The notes under the pieces: model-generated
What the model saw: only the letters and a program-made list of their open reading frames with translations
Database searches by the model: none
What the model was told of the DNA's origin: nothing
Made by a program: the position numbers and the translations under genes
Source of the DNA: an uncultured Clostridia bacterium
Lineage (GTDB): Bacteria > Bacillota > Clostridia > Christensenellales > DUVY01
Assembly (NCBI GenBank): GCA_937895465.1
Contig: CALAYY010000119.1
Location: 1-23,101 of the forward strand
DNA: 23,101 nt
Reading direction: 5' to 3'
Part shown: one piece after another, positions 8,464 to 15,569 of the stretch
How positions within the stretch are numbered: the first letter of the stretch is position 1
Layout of the letters: each line of letters begins with the position of its first letter

Positions 8464-9294
8464 TTATATATCGTCCTTATATGCTTTGACTATTTTATTC
8501 AAAGCACTTCTTAGCGTAGTAAACTTAAAAGCACCAATAACAGCATTAAGCTTGTCATTGCTTGCCGTAAATTCTAAGCGTTCTTTGCCTGTACTTATTG
8601 ATATAGTATCCTGACAAGATCGCTTTAATTTCTTTAAAACATCGTTTACGCTTATAAGCTCGTCACCAGTAATATTATAATCCCCAGCAGGGTGCGAATG
8701 CATTAAAAAATCATTGATAATTTTTAGATAGTCTTCTATGTATATTACCGATAATATTATATCTTTTTCTACACTCAAGTTTTTGCCTTGGCAAGCTTCA
8801 GATATAAGCGTGGTAAGTACGCTGTCAGGGGCATCTTTTCCATAGACTTCAAAGCTTCTTAATACAAAGACGGACTTATCAATTCTTGCCATATTGGTAA
8901 TATTATGCTTGGCTTGACCGTAAGAATCAAGCGGCATATATTTTGTATGTTCGGATTCTTTGAATGCCTGCATTCCGCCAGAGGTTTCAAGCTCTCTTAT
9001 GTTGGAAAAGGCCAGCAGCTTTTTTACATCGTAAGCTTTTGCTAAGGATTGAATGTTTTTAAACATTATAGTGTTAATGATTTCAATCTCTTTGTCCGTC
9101 TGATCGGGGCTTCCAAAAACTTCGGCAAAATGCAATATAGCGTCAAACTTCTTTTTCTTAAAAATCGGAAGAAGACTTTTGATATCGCCTATGTCCGTAT
9201 CACTTTCAAGTGTTGTCATCTTATGGCGTTTTGCATATTTTTCACAAAAGCTCTTGGCAATATAATTGTCTGAGCCTGTAATCAATAATTTCAT
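8464..9294 (-). CDS. NAD-dependent epimerase/dehydratase-like protein (extended SDR fold)
   Basis: The protein has 276 residues. It starts MKLLITGSDNYIAKSF, the position of the Rossmann glycine motif, but the usual TGxxGxxG is reduced: only the first glycine remains and the next two are Asn and Ala. The SDR active-site pattern is otherwise recognisable, with FSN near 96-98, YGQAK at 125-129, then LRSFEVYG near 145-152 as in sugar-nucleotide epimerases. Substrate unknown; weak cofactor binding or a changed role is possible. It lies between glnS (11-nt gap) and alaS (24-nt gap) on the same strand, so it is expressed with two tRNA synthetases. No functional link to them is known to me. An in-frame ATG at 9294 is the chosen start. 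Confidence 0.8.
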   Translation of the reverse strand: MKLLITGSDNYIAKSFCEKYAKRHKMTTLESDTDIGDIKSLLPIFKKKKFDAILHFAEVFGSPDQTDKEIEIINTIMFKNIQSLAKAYDVKKLLAFSNIRELETSGGMQAFKESEHTKYMPLDSYGQAKHNITNMARIDKSVFVLRSFEVYGKDAPDSVLTTLISEACQGKNLSVEKDIILSVIYIEDYLKIINDFLMHSHPAGDYNITGDELISVNDVLKKLKRSCQDTISISTGKERLEFTASNDKLNAVIGAFKFTTLRSALNKIVKAYKDDI

Positions 9295-9305
9295 ATTATA
9301 TCCTT

Positions 9306-10145
9306 TTAGACTTTGTAACTGTCTTTTAGCCCCACAATTTGATTGAACACCTTGGATTTTGAATCAAGGCAATAATAGGCATTGCGCATAAACTGATAGG
9401 GAACACCTATCTTGGCGGTTTCCAAAGCCTTTTCTGCAACGGCATTTTCAAATACAATCTTAGAGTTTTTGTTAAGTCTTTCGGAAAAATCCTTTTTTGA
9501 GCCGTCGTCGGCTTCTAATAGATAATCATAATCTACAACTGTGCAAGGGTAGTTTTCATGACAGTCTACAAAATGAATTACACCTTTTACCTTAATACCG
9601 CTTGTGTCCGAGCCGCTTTTGCTTTCAGGGAAATAAGTGCATTTTAGTTCTATAGCCTCGCCTTTGCTGTCAGTAATTACTTCATCACAGCGGATTATAT
9701 ATGCGCCTTTTAGTCTTACCATTCCATCCTTAACAAGTCTGTAATACTTAGGCGGAGGAACAAGCTTGAAATCTTCTTGTTCTATATATATCTGATTGGA
9801 AAACTTAACATCTCTATAACCTTTTTTAGGGTCGTTAGGATGGTTTTCTATCTTTAGTATTTCGCTTTTGCCCTCTGGATAATTGGTTATAGTGACCTTT
9901 AGGGGCTGCTTTACAACCATAACTCTGTCAGCATTAACATTGAGATTATCCCTTATACAATGCTCCAGAAGACCCACATCAACTTCAGAATTGGCTTTTG
10001 AGATGCCGATTGCTTCACAAAACACTCTTATAGCTTCAGGAGGATAGCCTCTTCTCCTTAGTCCTGCCAAAGTAGGCATTCTAGGGTCGTCCCAGCTTTC
10101 AACCACACCCTCATCAACCAGCTTTTTTAGATAACGCTTGGACAT
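9306..10145 (-). pseudogene. glnS: Glutaminyl-tRNA synthetase, C-terminal fragment of frameshifted glnS
   Basis: This frame carries the second half of GlnRS. It begins with the KMSKS-equivalent MSKRYLKK, continues with ESWDDPRMPTLAGLRRRGYPPEAIR, and runs through the anticodon-binding beta-barrels (IENHPNDPKKGYRDVKFSN, KVKGVIHFVDC) to NQIVGLKDSYKV. The family match does not begin at the ATG of 10145: the same frame upstream to 10220 reads VIDECEFQPKPHQYEFAR, which is normal GlnRS sequence. So the ATG is only the Met of MSKR and no ribosome site precedes it. The fragment lacks the HIGH motif and most of the Rossmann fold and could not work alone. Together with the N-terminal fragment it covers a normal GlnRS except about three residues and one frame unit. 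Confidence 0.9.
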
Positions 10146-10216
10146 AATAGTGCGTGTAAGATTAAGCCGTGCAAACTCATATTGATGAGGTTTAGGCTGA
10201 AATTCGCACTCATCAA

Positions 10217-10909
10217 TTACAAAGGTCTATGGTCTTCAAATTCCAAAGTACATATAGAATGACTTATCTTTTCAACAGCGTCCTCAATAGGATGGGCAAA
10301 ATCATACATGGGATAAATACACCATTTATCGCCTTGTCTATGATGATGTGCACGCAAAACCCTATATATTACAGGGTCACGCATATTGATGTTTGGGCTA
10401 GCCATATCTATTTTGGCTCTTAAAGTCAAACTGCCGTCCGGATGCTTGCCTTGGCGCATTTCTTCAAAAAGCCTGAGATTGTCTTCTATATTTCTATTTC
10501 GGTATGGACTTTCTTTTCCAGGCTCTGGAAGCGTTCCTCGACATTCTCGCATTTGGTCAGCAGAAAGCTCACAAACAAATGCCTTACCTTTTTTGATAAG
10601 CAAAACAGCACTATCATACATAATATCAAAATAGTCAGAAGAATAATATATATCGCCCTTAAAACCCAGCCATTCTACATCCTTAATAATGGACTCGCAA
10701 TATTCTTCACTTTCCTTTTCGGGATTGGTGTCATCAAAACGAAGATTGCACTTGCCGTTATACTTCTCAGCTAATAAAAAATTAAGGCAAATTGATTTTG
10801 CATGCCCAATATGAAGATAACCGTTTGGTTCAGGCGGAAATCTTGTTATTATTTCTTTTACTTTTTTGGTTTCAAGGTCATTAGTTATAATTTCTTCAAT
10901 AAAGTTCAT
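10217..10909 (-). pseudogene. glnS: Glutaminyl-tRNA synthetase, N-terminal fragment of frameshifted glnS
   Basis: GlnRS attaches glutamine to tRNA-Gln. This 230-residue fragment has the class I signature FPPEPNGYLHIGH (HIGH at 33-36), LRFDDTNPEKE, and the GlnRS-type block DPVIYRVLRAHHHRQGDKW. It ends at CTLEFEDHRPL followed directly by TAA at 10217-10219. In GlnRS this position continues LYDW plus a hydrophobic residue. The continuation is present in the -1 frame (from 10220), lacking just Tyr-Asp-Trp and one more base: a deletion of 10 nt explains it. The site (CCT TTG TAA) is not a canonical slippery heptamer, so programmed frameshifting is unlikely. The start ATG at 10909 has AAGGAAAAG upstream. 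It follows fhs after 47 nt in the same operon. A sequencing or assembly error remains possible. Confidence 0.93.
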
Positions 10910-10956
10910 ATTCTTTTCCTTGCATTTTTATTTTTGACTAATTAATATTATTTAAT

Positions 10957-12603
10957 CTAAAACAGCCCTGTAATTTTGCCTTGAGAGTCAATTGTCATCT
11001 TTGTAGCATTGGGGACTTTTGGAAGACCGGGCATAAGCATTATATCGCCTGCTACCGCTACTATAAAACCTGCTCCTGCTCTTAGCTGCAAGTCCCTGAC
11101 TGTTATCCTAAATCCTGTAGGCGCACCCAAAAGAGCTGGATTATCGCTAAGAGAATATTGGGTTTTTGCTATGCATACGGGCAAATTGTCATAACCGTCC
11201 GCTGTCAGTTTTTTCAATAGCTTGCAAGCTTTGGGCGAAAAATCCACACCATCCGCACCGTAAATCTTTTTGGCTATTTTATTGATTTTTTCTTCTATTG
11301 TGTCATTAAGATTATATGTAAAATTAATTTCTTGTATTTTTTCTTGACATTTTTTTGCAACAGCTTGAGCTAATTTGAGTCCGCCTTTACCGCCGTCAGC
11401 AAACACTGTCGCCTCTACCGCCTCAATATCCATGGACTTACATACAGATTGTATAAGCTCAATTTCTTTTTCAGTATCTGTATTAAATCTGTTAATTGCA
11501 ACCACACACGGCAACTTAAATTGATTGGTTATATTGTCTATATGTTTTATAAGGTTGGGCATGCCTTTTTTTAATGCCTCTAAATCCTCTGTTTTTAAAT
11601 CTTTTGCACCGCCGTTATATTTTAATGCTCTAACTGTAGCCACCAATACAACGCAAGACGGGGTTAGATTGTTTGTCCTGCATTTTATATCCAAAAACTT
11701 TTCAGCACCCAAATCAGCACCAAAGCCGGCTTCAGTTACCACATAATCAGCAAGCTTTAATGCATTTTTAGTGGAAACTACGCTGTTGCATCCATGTGCA
11801 ATATTGGCAAAAGGTCCGCCGTGAACAAATGCCGGTGTTCCCTCTAAACTCTGCACAAGGTTAGGCTTAAATGCCTGATATAACAAAACCGCCATAGCCT
11901 CAGAAGCTTCTAAGTCTCCTGCCGTTACTGCCTTGTTGTCTTGATCATAGCCTATTACAATCTTGGAAAGTCTTACTTTTAGGTCATCAAAATCAGAGCT
12001 TAGACAAAAGATTGCCATTATCTCGCTTGCCGCTGTTATAGAGAAATTGTCTGTTCTGTTGCCTGTTACAGCATTGTTATCATATATTATATTAATGTTT
12101 CTAAGTGCTCTATCATTGACGTCAAGACACCTGTTCCAAATCACTGTCTTAAGTCTTAGTTTGTTGCCAAAATACAAATGATTGTCTATCATTGCAGATA
12201 ACAAATTATTGGCTGAGGTTATTGCGTGAAAATCGCCTGTAAAATGAAGATTGATATCGGACATAGGTGCAAGCTGTGCATATCCGCCGCCTGCCGCTCC
12301 GCCTTTTATACCAAAGACAGGTCCTAAGGACGGCTCACGAAGTGCCAGCATAACATTATATTTTAACTGCCTTAACGCATCCCCCAGTCCTATGCTTATT
12401 GTGGTTTTGCCTTCTCCCGCAGGGGTAGGGTTAATTGCAGTAACAAGTATCAAATTACCCTGACGGCGGCCCTTAATATCATTAACTTTTGCCTTATATT
12501 TGCCGTAAAAATCATAATCGTCAGGTTTTAATCCTAACTTTTCGGCAATTTCTGAAATGGGGCGTAAACTTTTCGAAGAAGCAATTTCGATATCCGTTTT
12601 CAC
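10957..12603 (-). CDS. fhs: Formate-tetrahydrofolate ligase
   Basis: Makes 10-formyl-tetrahydrofolate from formate, THF and ATP, feeding one-carbon units to purine synthesis (and, in acetogens, the methyl branch of the Wood-Ljungdahl pathway). The 548 residues are full length. The ATP-binding loop TPAGEGKTT lies at about 60-68, followed by family blocks LREPSLGPVFGIKGGAAGGGYAQ, GDFHAITSANNLL and EAGFGADLGAEKF (each quoted in part). The start is a GTG at 12603 with GGGAG six nt upstream. It is the first gene of a leftward operon (fhs-glnS-SDR-alaS) from the promoter at 12631-12659. Being alone, without other Wood-Ljungdahl genes here, it fits biosynthetic one-carbon supply. Confidence 0.97.
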   Translation of the reverse strand: MKTDIEIASSKSLRPISEIAEKLGLKPDDYDFYGKYKAKVNDIKGRRQGNLILVTAINPTPAGEGKTTISIGLGDALRQLKYNVMLALREPSLGPVFGIKGGAAGGGYAQLAPMSDINLHFTGDFHAITSANNLLSAMIDNHLYFGNKLRLKTVIWNRCLDVNDRALRNINIIYDNNAVTGNRTDNFSITAASEIMAIFCLSSDFDDLKVRLSKIVIGYDQDNKAVTAGDLEASEAMAVLLYQAFKPNLVQSLEGTPAFVHGGPFANIAHGCNSVVSTKNALKLADYVVTEAGFGADLGAEKFLDIKCRTNNLTPSCVVLVATVRALKYNGGAKDLKTEDLEALKKGMPNLIKHIDNITNQFKLPCVVAINRFNTDTEKEIELIQSVCKSMDIEAVEATVFADGGKGGLKLAQAVAKKCQEKIQEINFTYNLNDTIEEKINKIAKKIYGADGVDFSPKACKLLKKLTADGYDNLPVCIAKTQYSLSDNPALLGAPTGFRITVRDLQLRAGAGFIVAVAGDIMLMPGLPKVPNATKMTIDSQGKITGLF

Positions 12604-12630
12604 TTATAACTCCCGAAAATTAATATTTTT

Positions 12631-12659
12631 ATAATATCATAATAGACAATAAATTGCAA
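12631..12659 (-). promoter_or_regulatory. Sigma-A promoter of the fhs operon
   Basis: On the minus strand TTGCAA (12654-12659), a 17-nt spacer and TATTAT (12631-12636). The leader to the GTG start is about 20-25 nt, with no room for a riboswitch. Confidence 0.75.
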
Positions 12660-12821
12660 AAGGCTTGTATCACAATACCATTATCTTCCCATTTTATTTG
12701 TATGTTAATCCAAAAAATAAAAGCTTCAACAAAAGATACTATAGTTGTTAATATGAAAACATGTGCATATGATGATAAAACAGCTGTATTAGGGGATAAG
12801 TTAATTATATATATGATTTTT

Positions 12822-12843
12822 TATATGCATATTAGTGCATATA
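12822..12843. repeat. Inverted repeat TATATGCA-N6-TGCATATA
   Basis: Eight-base arms 12822-12829 and 12836-12843 are perfectly complementary. The site lies in the 300-nt space between fhs and the small membrane gene, which otherwise holds only AT-rich sequence and the fhs promoter; no convincing gene was seen there. It shares the TGCATATA core with the palindrome at 14494-14509 on the other side of the alcohol dehydrogenase unit. Confidence 0.45.
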
Positions 12844-12910
12844 TATAAGACATAGTATTCTATAATAATATGATAGAGTAATCGATAAGCACAAAATTCA
12901 AACTCATGTC

Positions 12911-13198
12911 TTAATGCGGCTCCATTACCTCTTTTACAGTGCGTTTGCCTTTTATTAGATGTACAGCTGCCCCCAGACTATATAGAAATGACTGCCCTAG
13001 CCCAATTATAGCCCACACTGCAAAAACCCAATAAACCAAGATTAAGATAAATACTACTAATGATATAATACTTATTGCCAAAAACAACACTAAGCGGATA
13101 TTAATTTTGGGTGACATCAATATAAAAAACATCAATGTCACCCCTATCATTATAAAAAACACCCATAGAGCAGGAAACGAGAACAAAAATTTTGTCAT
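12911..13198 (-). CDS. Small multi-pass membrane protein, unknown
   Basis: The protein has 95 residues, mostly hydrophobic, with about three membrane segments (roughly 8-28, 34-57 and 60-80) and a basic, charged tail (GKRTVKEVMEPH) probably in the cytoplasm. Its ATG at 13198 follows the TAA of the alcohol dehydrogenase with no intervening base and in the same frame. No ribosome site is visible before it, so translation probably depends on re-initiation by ribosomes finishing the upstream gene. This tight coupling suggests the two proteins are used together or at a fixed ratio. I do not recognise the family. No clear terminator follows. Confidence 0.7.
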   Translation of the reverse strand: MTKFLFSFPALWVFFIMIGVTLMFFILMSPKINIRLVLFLAISIISLVVFILILVYWVFAVWAIIGLGQSFLYSLGAAVHLIKGKRTVKEVMEPH

Positions 13199-14368
13199 TT
13201 ATAAGGCAAGTTTGTAGATTTTTTCTACATCTTTGGATGATAGCTGTACAAAATTGCCTACTCTTTTTGAGTCTACTGCTTTTTGTGCCATTTCGGCGAT
13301 TTTGTCATCCTTAATATCTATTTGACTTAGCCTTGTAGGCATTCCTATTGAGGTATAAAAGGCTTCTAACCTTTTGATACCCTCTGTTACAATCAAATCC
13401 AAATTGGTAAGGCTGTAATTAATTCCAAAAACATTTTGAAAAAATTGAGCAAATCTTGCTATATCATGCTTATAAACATACTTCATCCAAGCAGGAAAGA
13501 CTATCGCAAGCCCCGCACCGTGTGCTATATCATAAAACAATGACAGCTGATGTTCTATGCCGTGCGATGCCCAATCGCCTATTCTGCCTAAGTCCAAAAT
13601 CCCGTTATGTGCAATAGTGCCTGTCAACATCAGTTCTGCTTGAGCGTTGTAATCTTTTGGATTTTGGATGACAAGCGGTGCAAAATTAATTAATGTCTTA
13701 GCAGTTGCTTCTATAAGTCTGTCTGTAAGATCCACATTTTTTTCATTGGTAAAATATCTTTCCATAAGATGTGCCAAAATATCACTTGCGCCGCATGCTA
13801 TCTGATATTTTGGTACAGTAAACAATAATTCGGGATTAAGTATAGCAAACTTGGGGATTATTGCAGGGCTATATGCACCTATTTTAAATTTTTCATCTTC
13901 ATGCGTAATTACAGAATTGGCGCTGGATTCACTCCCTGCTGCGGCAATAGTCAAGATATTGCCGCAAGGCAATGCGTTTTTTGCAACTTCGCCTTTTCGG
14001 TAAAAATCTGTCCATACATTGCCGTCATATACCGCTTGCATACATATAGCCTTTACGGTATCAATAACACTTCCGCCGCCCACACCCAAAACAAAGTCGA
14101 TATTGTCCTTTTTGGCAAGCTTCGCGCCTTCAGATACAAAACTCCATCTAGGATTGGGAACAACTCCGCCTTTTTCTATATAATATATACCTGCTTTTTC
14201 TAATGAACGCTTTACTTGGTCTAAGAGACCGCTTTTTTTAACTGAACCGCCGCCATAAACTATCAGCACTCTGCTGCCGTTAAATTCTTTTATTAATTCC
14301 CCTGTTTGTGCCTGTGTGTTTTTTCCAAAACATAATTTTGTTGAATTAGAAAATTCAAAATTTTGCAT
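13199..14368 (-). CDS. Iron-type alcohol dehydrogenase (butanol dehydrogenase/YqhD-like)
   Basis: NAD(P)H-dependent reduction of aldehydes to alcohols. The 389 residues are full length for the group III ADH family. The cofactor-binding part has GGGSVIDTVKAI (GGGS at 97-100). The metal ligands expected for YqhD/BdhA-like enzymes are all present: Asp196 and His200 in ASDILAHLMERY, His269 in WASHGIEHQ, and His283 in YDIAHGAGLAI. The closest relatives I recall are clostridial butanol dehydrogenases; the true substrate cannot be read from sequence. The start ATG at 14368 has AAGGAG about eight nt upstream. The promoter is at 14403-14431. It is followed without a gap by a small membrane protein gene and is divergent from the LysM-CAP gene. 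Confidence 0.93.
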   Translation of the reverse strand: MQNFEFSNSTKLCFGKNTQAQTGELIKEFNGSRVLIVYGGGSVKKSGLLDQVKRSLEKAGIYYIEKGGVVPNPRWSFVSEGAKLAKKDNIDFVLGVGGGSVIDTVKAICMQAVYDGNVWTDFYRKGEVAKNALPCGNILTIAAAGSESSANSVITHEDEKFKIGAYSPAIIPKFAILNPELLFTVPKYQIACGASDILAHLMERYFTNEKNVDLTDRLIEATAKTLINFAPLVIQNPKDYNAQAELMLTGTIAHNGILDLGRIGDWASHGIEHQLSLFYDIAHGAGLAIVFPAWMKYVYKHDIARFAQFFQNVFGINYSLTNLDLIVTEGIKRLEAFYTSIGMPTRLSQIDIKDDKIAEMAQKAVDSKRVGNFVQLSSKDVEKIYKLAL

Positions 14369-14402
14369 AAGAAATCTCCTTAACTTGACCTTATTATTTT
14401 TA

Positions 14403-14431
14403 ATATTAGCATAAATTACCTAATCTTACAA
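14403..14431 (-). promoter_or_regulatory. Sigma-A promoter of the alcohol dehydrogenase unit
   Basis: On the minus strand TTGTAA (14426-14431), 17 nt, TAATAT (14403-14408), with TG one base before the -10 (extended -10). The start would be near 14396, about 25-30 nt before the gene. Confidence 0.75.
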
Positions 14432-14493
14432 TAATAAACTTTTTGATGTTGCTTTTATACTTTTTCCTTGATTTATACCGTATTAACAAGTGC

Positions 14494-14509
14494 ATATATG
14501 CGCATATAT
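14494..14509. promoter_or_regulatory. 16-bp perfect palindrome in a divergent promoter region
   Basis: ATATATGCGCATATAT reads the same on both strands. It lies between the alcohol dehydrogenase promoter and the LysM-CAP gene, about 75 nt from the LysM-CAP gene start. It could be an operator for a dimeric regulator, but it is also simple AT-rich sequence; no regulator is identified. Confidence 0.35.
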
Positions 14510-14582
14510 ATGTTTTTAGCAATATATGTATAAAATTTATGATGTTTTGAGATATTAAAAATAAAAACAAAGGAAAAAGATG

Positions 14583-15296
14583 ATGAATAAGCTAAAAAAA
14601 TCAATTTACTTATCTATTATTTCTGTTTTAATTTGCTTTGCTCCCCTAGCTTACAATGTAAACGCCTCAATTATACCTGAAACTTCAGAAATAAAAGATT
14701 ATGAATTCAATACCATAGAGTCTAATATTGAATATGCTATGGCTGCTGCCCCCACAACATATACAGTAGTCAAAGGCGATTCTATGTGGAAAATTGCCGT
14801 AAGGTATGAAATAGGCTTGGCAGAACTAAAAGCTGCCAATCCCCAAATAAAAAACCCTGCACTAATATATGTAGGGCAAAAAGTCTATGTCCCTGAATCT
14901 GCACCTTTAAAAACCATAGAAGATGAAATAATGCGTCTTGTAAACTTACAAAGAAGTTACAACGGTTTGGGTGCTTTGACATATAACTGGCAGGTAGCAA
15001 GAGTTGCACGTATTAAGTCACAGGATATGATTAACAACGGATATTTCAATCACTATTCACCTGTTTACGGCTCGCCTTTTAAGATGCTGGAGTCTTACGG
15101 TCTCAAATTTTCTTCTGCTGCAGAAAACATAGCTTACGGACAAAAAACTGCCCAGGCTGTTATGAATGCATGGATGAACTCTCCCGGACATAAAGCTAAT
15201 ATTTTGTCTAAAACTGTAACCCAAATAGGGGTCGGTTGTGCCAAAGCCTCTAACGGCACATTGTATTTTACTCAGCTATTTATAAAGCCTATATAA
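14583..15296 (+). CDS. Exported LysM + CAP domain protein (YkwD/SafA-like)
   Basis: About 237 residues. A signal peptide occupies about 1-29 (basic start, hydrophobic core, cleavage near NASA/NAS). A LysM domain follows at about 60-104 (TYTVVKGDSMWKIA ... NPALIYVGQKVYVP), which binds peptidoglycan. A CAP (SCP/PR1) domain at about 114-237 has family motifs YFNHYSP, AENIAYG and AWMNSPGHKANIL, with the His, Glu and His of the CAP cavity all present. Such proteins sit in the cell wall or spore coat; enzymatic activity is not settled. Two ATGs at 14580 and 14583 are possible; AGGA at 14571-14574 is 5 or 8 nt away, favouring the second. A strong terminator follows, so it is a single-gene unit. Confidence 0.9.
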   Translation: MNKLKKSIYLSIISVLICFAPLAYNVNASIIPETSEIKDYEFNTIESNIEYAMAAAPTTYTVVKGDSMWKIAVRYEIGLAELKAANPQIKNPALIYVGQKVYVPESAPLKTIEDEIMRLVNLQRSYNGLGALTYNWQVARVARIKSQDMINNGYFNHYSPVYGSPFKMLESYGLKFSSAAENIAYGQKTAQAVMNAWMNSPGHKANILSKTVTQIGVGCAKASNGTLYFTQLFIKPI

Positions 15297-15319
15297 TATA
15301 GGTTTTGATAAATACATAT

Positions 15320-15366
15320 AATCCGACAGACAATTGTCATTTGATAATATCTGTCGGATTTTTTTG
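15320..15366 (+). terminator. Terminator of the LysM-CAP gene
   Basis: Eleven-base arms 15320-15330 (AATCCGACAGA) and 15350-15360 (TCTGTCGGATT) form a perfect stem, followed by a run of eight T at 15359-15366. Confidence 0.93.
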
Positions 15367-15388
15367 TTAACAATTTTTTTTGACCTAC

Positions 15389-15417
15389 TTGACAAGATTA
15401 TTAATATATTTTATTAT
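15389..15417 (+). promoter_or_regulatory. Near-consensus promoter of the riboswitch unit
   Basis: TTGACA (15389-15394), a 17-nt spacer and TATTAT (15412-15417). The start would be near 15424, about ten nt before the first base of the aptamer. This is one of the two best sigma-A promoters in the window, so control is likely left to the leader. Confidence 0.88.
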
Positions 15418-15432
15418 ATAAAACGGTTTGAT

Positions 15433-15501
15433 TGATTATATAAATTCACTATTTTTGGGGTGAATGTTTCTACCGGCTGCCTTAACAGTTGACTATAATC
15501 A
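15433..15501 (+). promoter_or_regulatory. Purine (guanine-class) riboswitch aptamer
   Basis: All parts of the purine aptamer can be placed. P1 is TGATTATA (15433-15440) with TATAATCA (15494-15501), 8 bp perfect. J1/2 is TAA. P2 is ATTCACT with GGTGAAT, one G-U pair. L2 carries GG and L3 carries CC (CCTTAA) for the loop-loop contact. J2/3 is GTTTCTAC, identical to the xpt aptamer. P3 is CGGCTG with CAGTTG, two G-U pairs. J3/1 ends in AC, so the specificity base (position 74 in xpt numbering) is C at 15493, which selects guanine or hypoxanthine. It lies about 70 nt before an FAD-dependent oxidoreductase gene and should control it. Confidence 0.93.
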
Positions 15502-15554
15502 GTCCTGATTGCTAATACAGGATTGACGGTTAAAATAATAGGCGGCCTTTTTTT
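15475..15554 (+). terminator. Riboswitch expression platform: terminator overlapping the aptamer
   Basis: A run of seven T (15548-15554) directly follows AGGCGGCC (15540-15547). The only GC-rich complement is GGCTGCCT at 15475-15482, inside P3/L3 of the aptamer (one G-U pair); TTAAC/GTTAA can extend the pairing past a bulge. Between the arms lies an 8-bp hairpin (15500-15507 with 15518-15525). Aptamer and terminator therefore exclude each other: bound purine should prevent termination and switch the gene on. The ribosome site of the next gene follows the T-run immediately. Confidence 0.65.
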
Positions 15555-15569
15555 GTGAGGAGAGAGAAA

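Noticed and set aside
10205..10230. Programmed -1 frameshift to make full GlnRS.
   Set aside because: CCT TTG TAA is not a slippery heptamer, no strong downstream stem was seen, and conserved YDW would still be missing.
12654..12848. Rightward open frame of 64 codons between fhs and the membrane protein gene.
   Set aside because: No ribosome site or family-like sequence; it overlaps the fhs promoter and simple AT-rich repeats.
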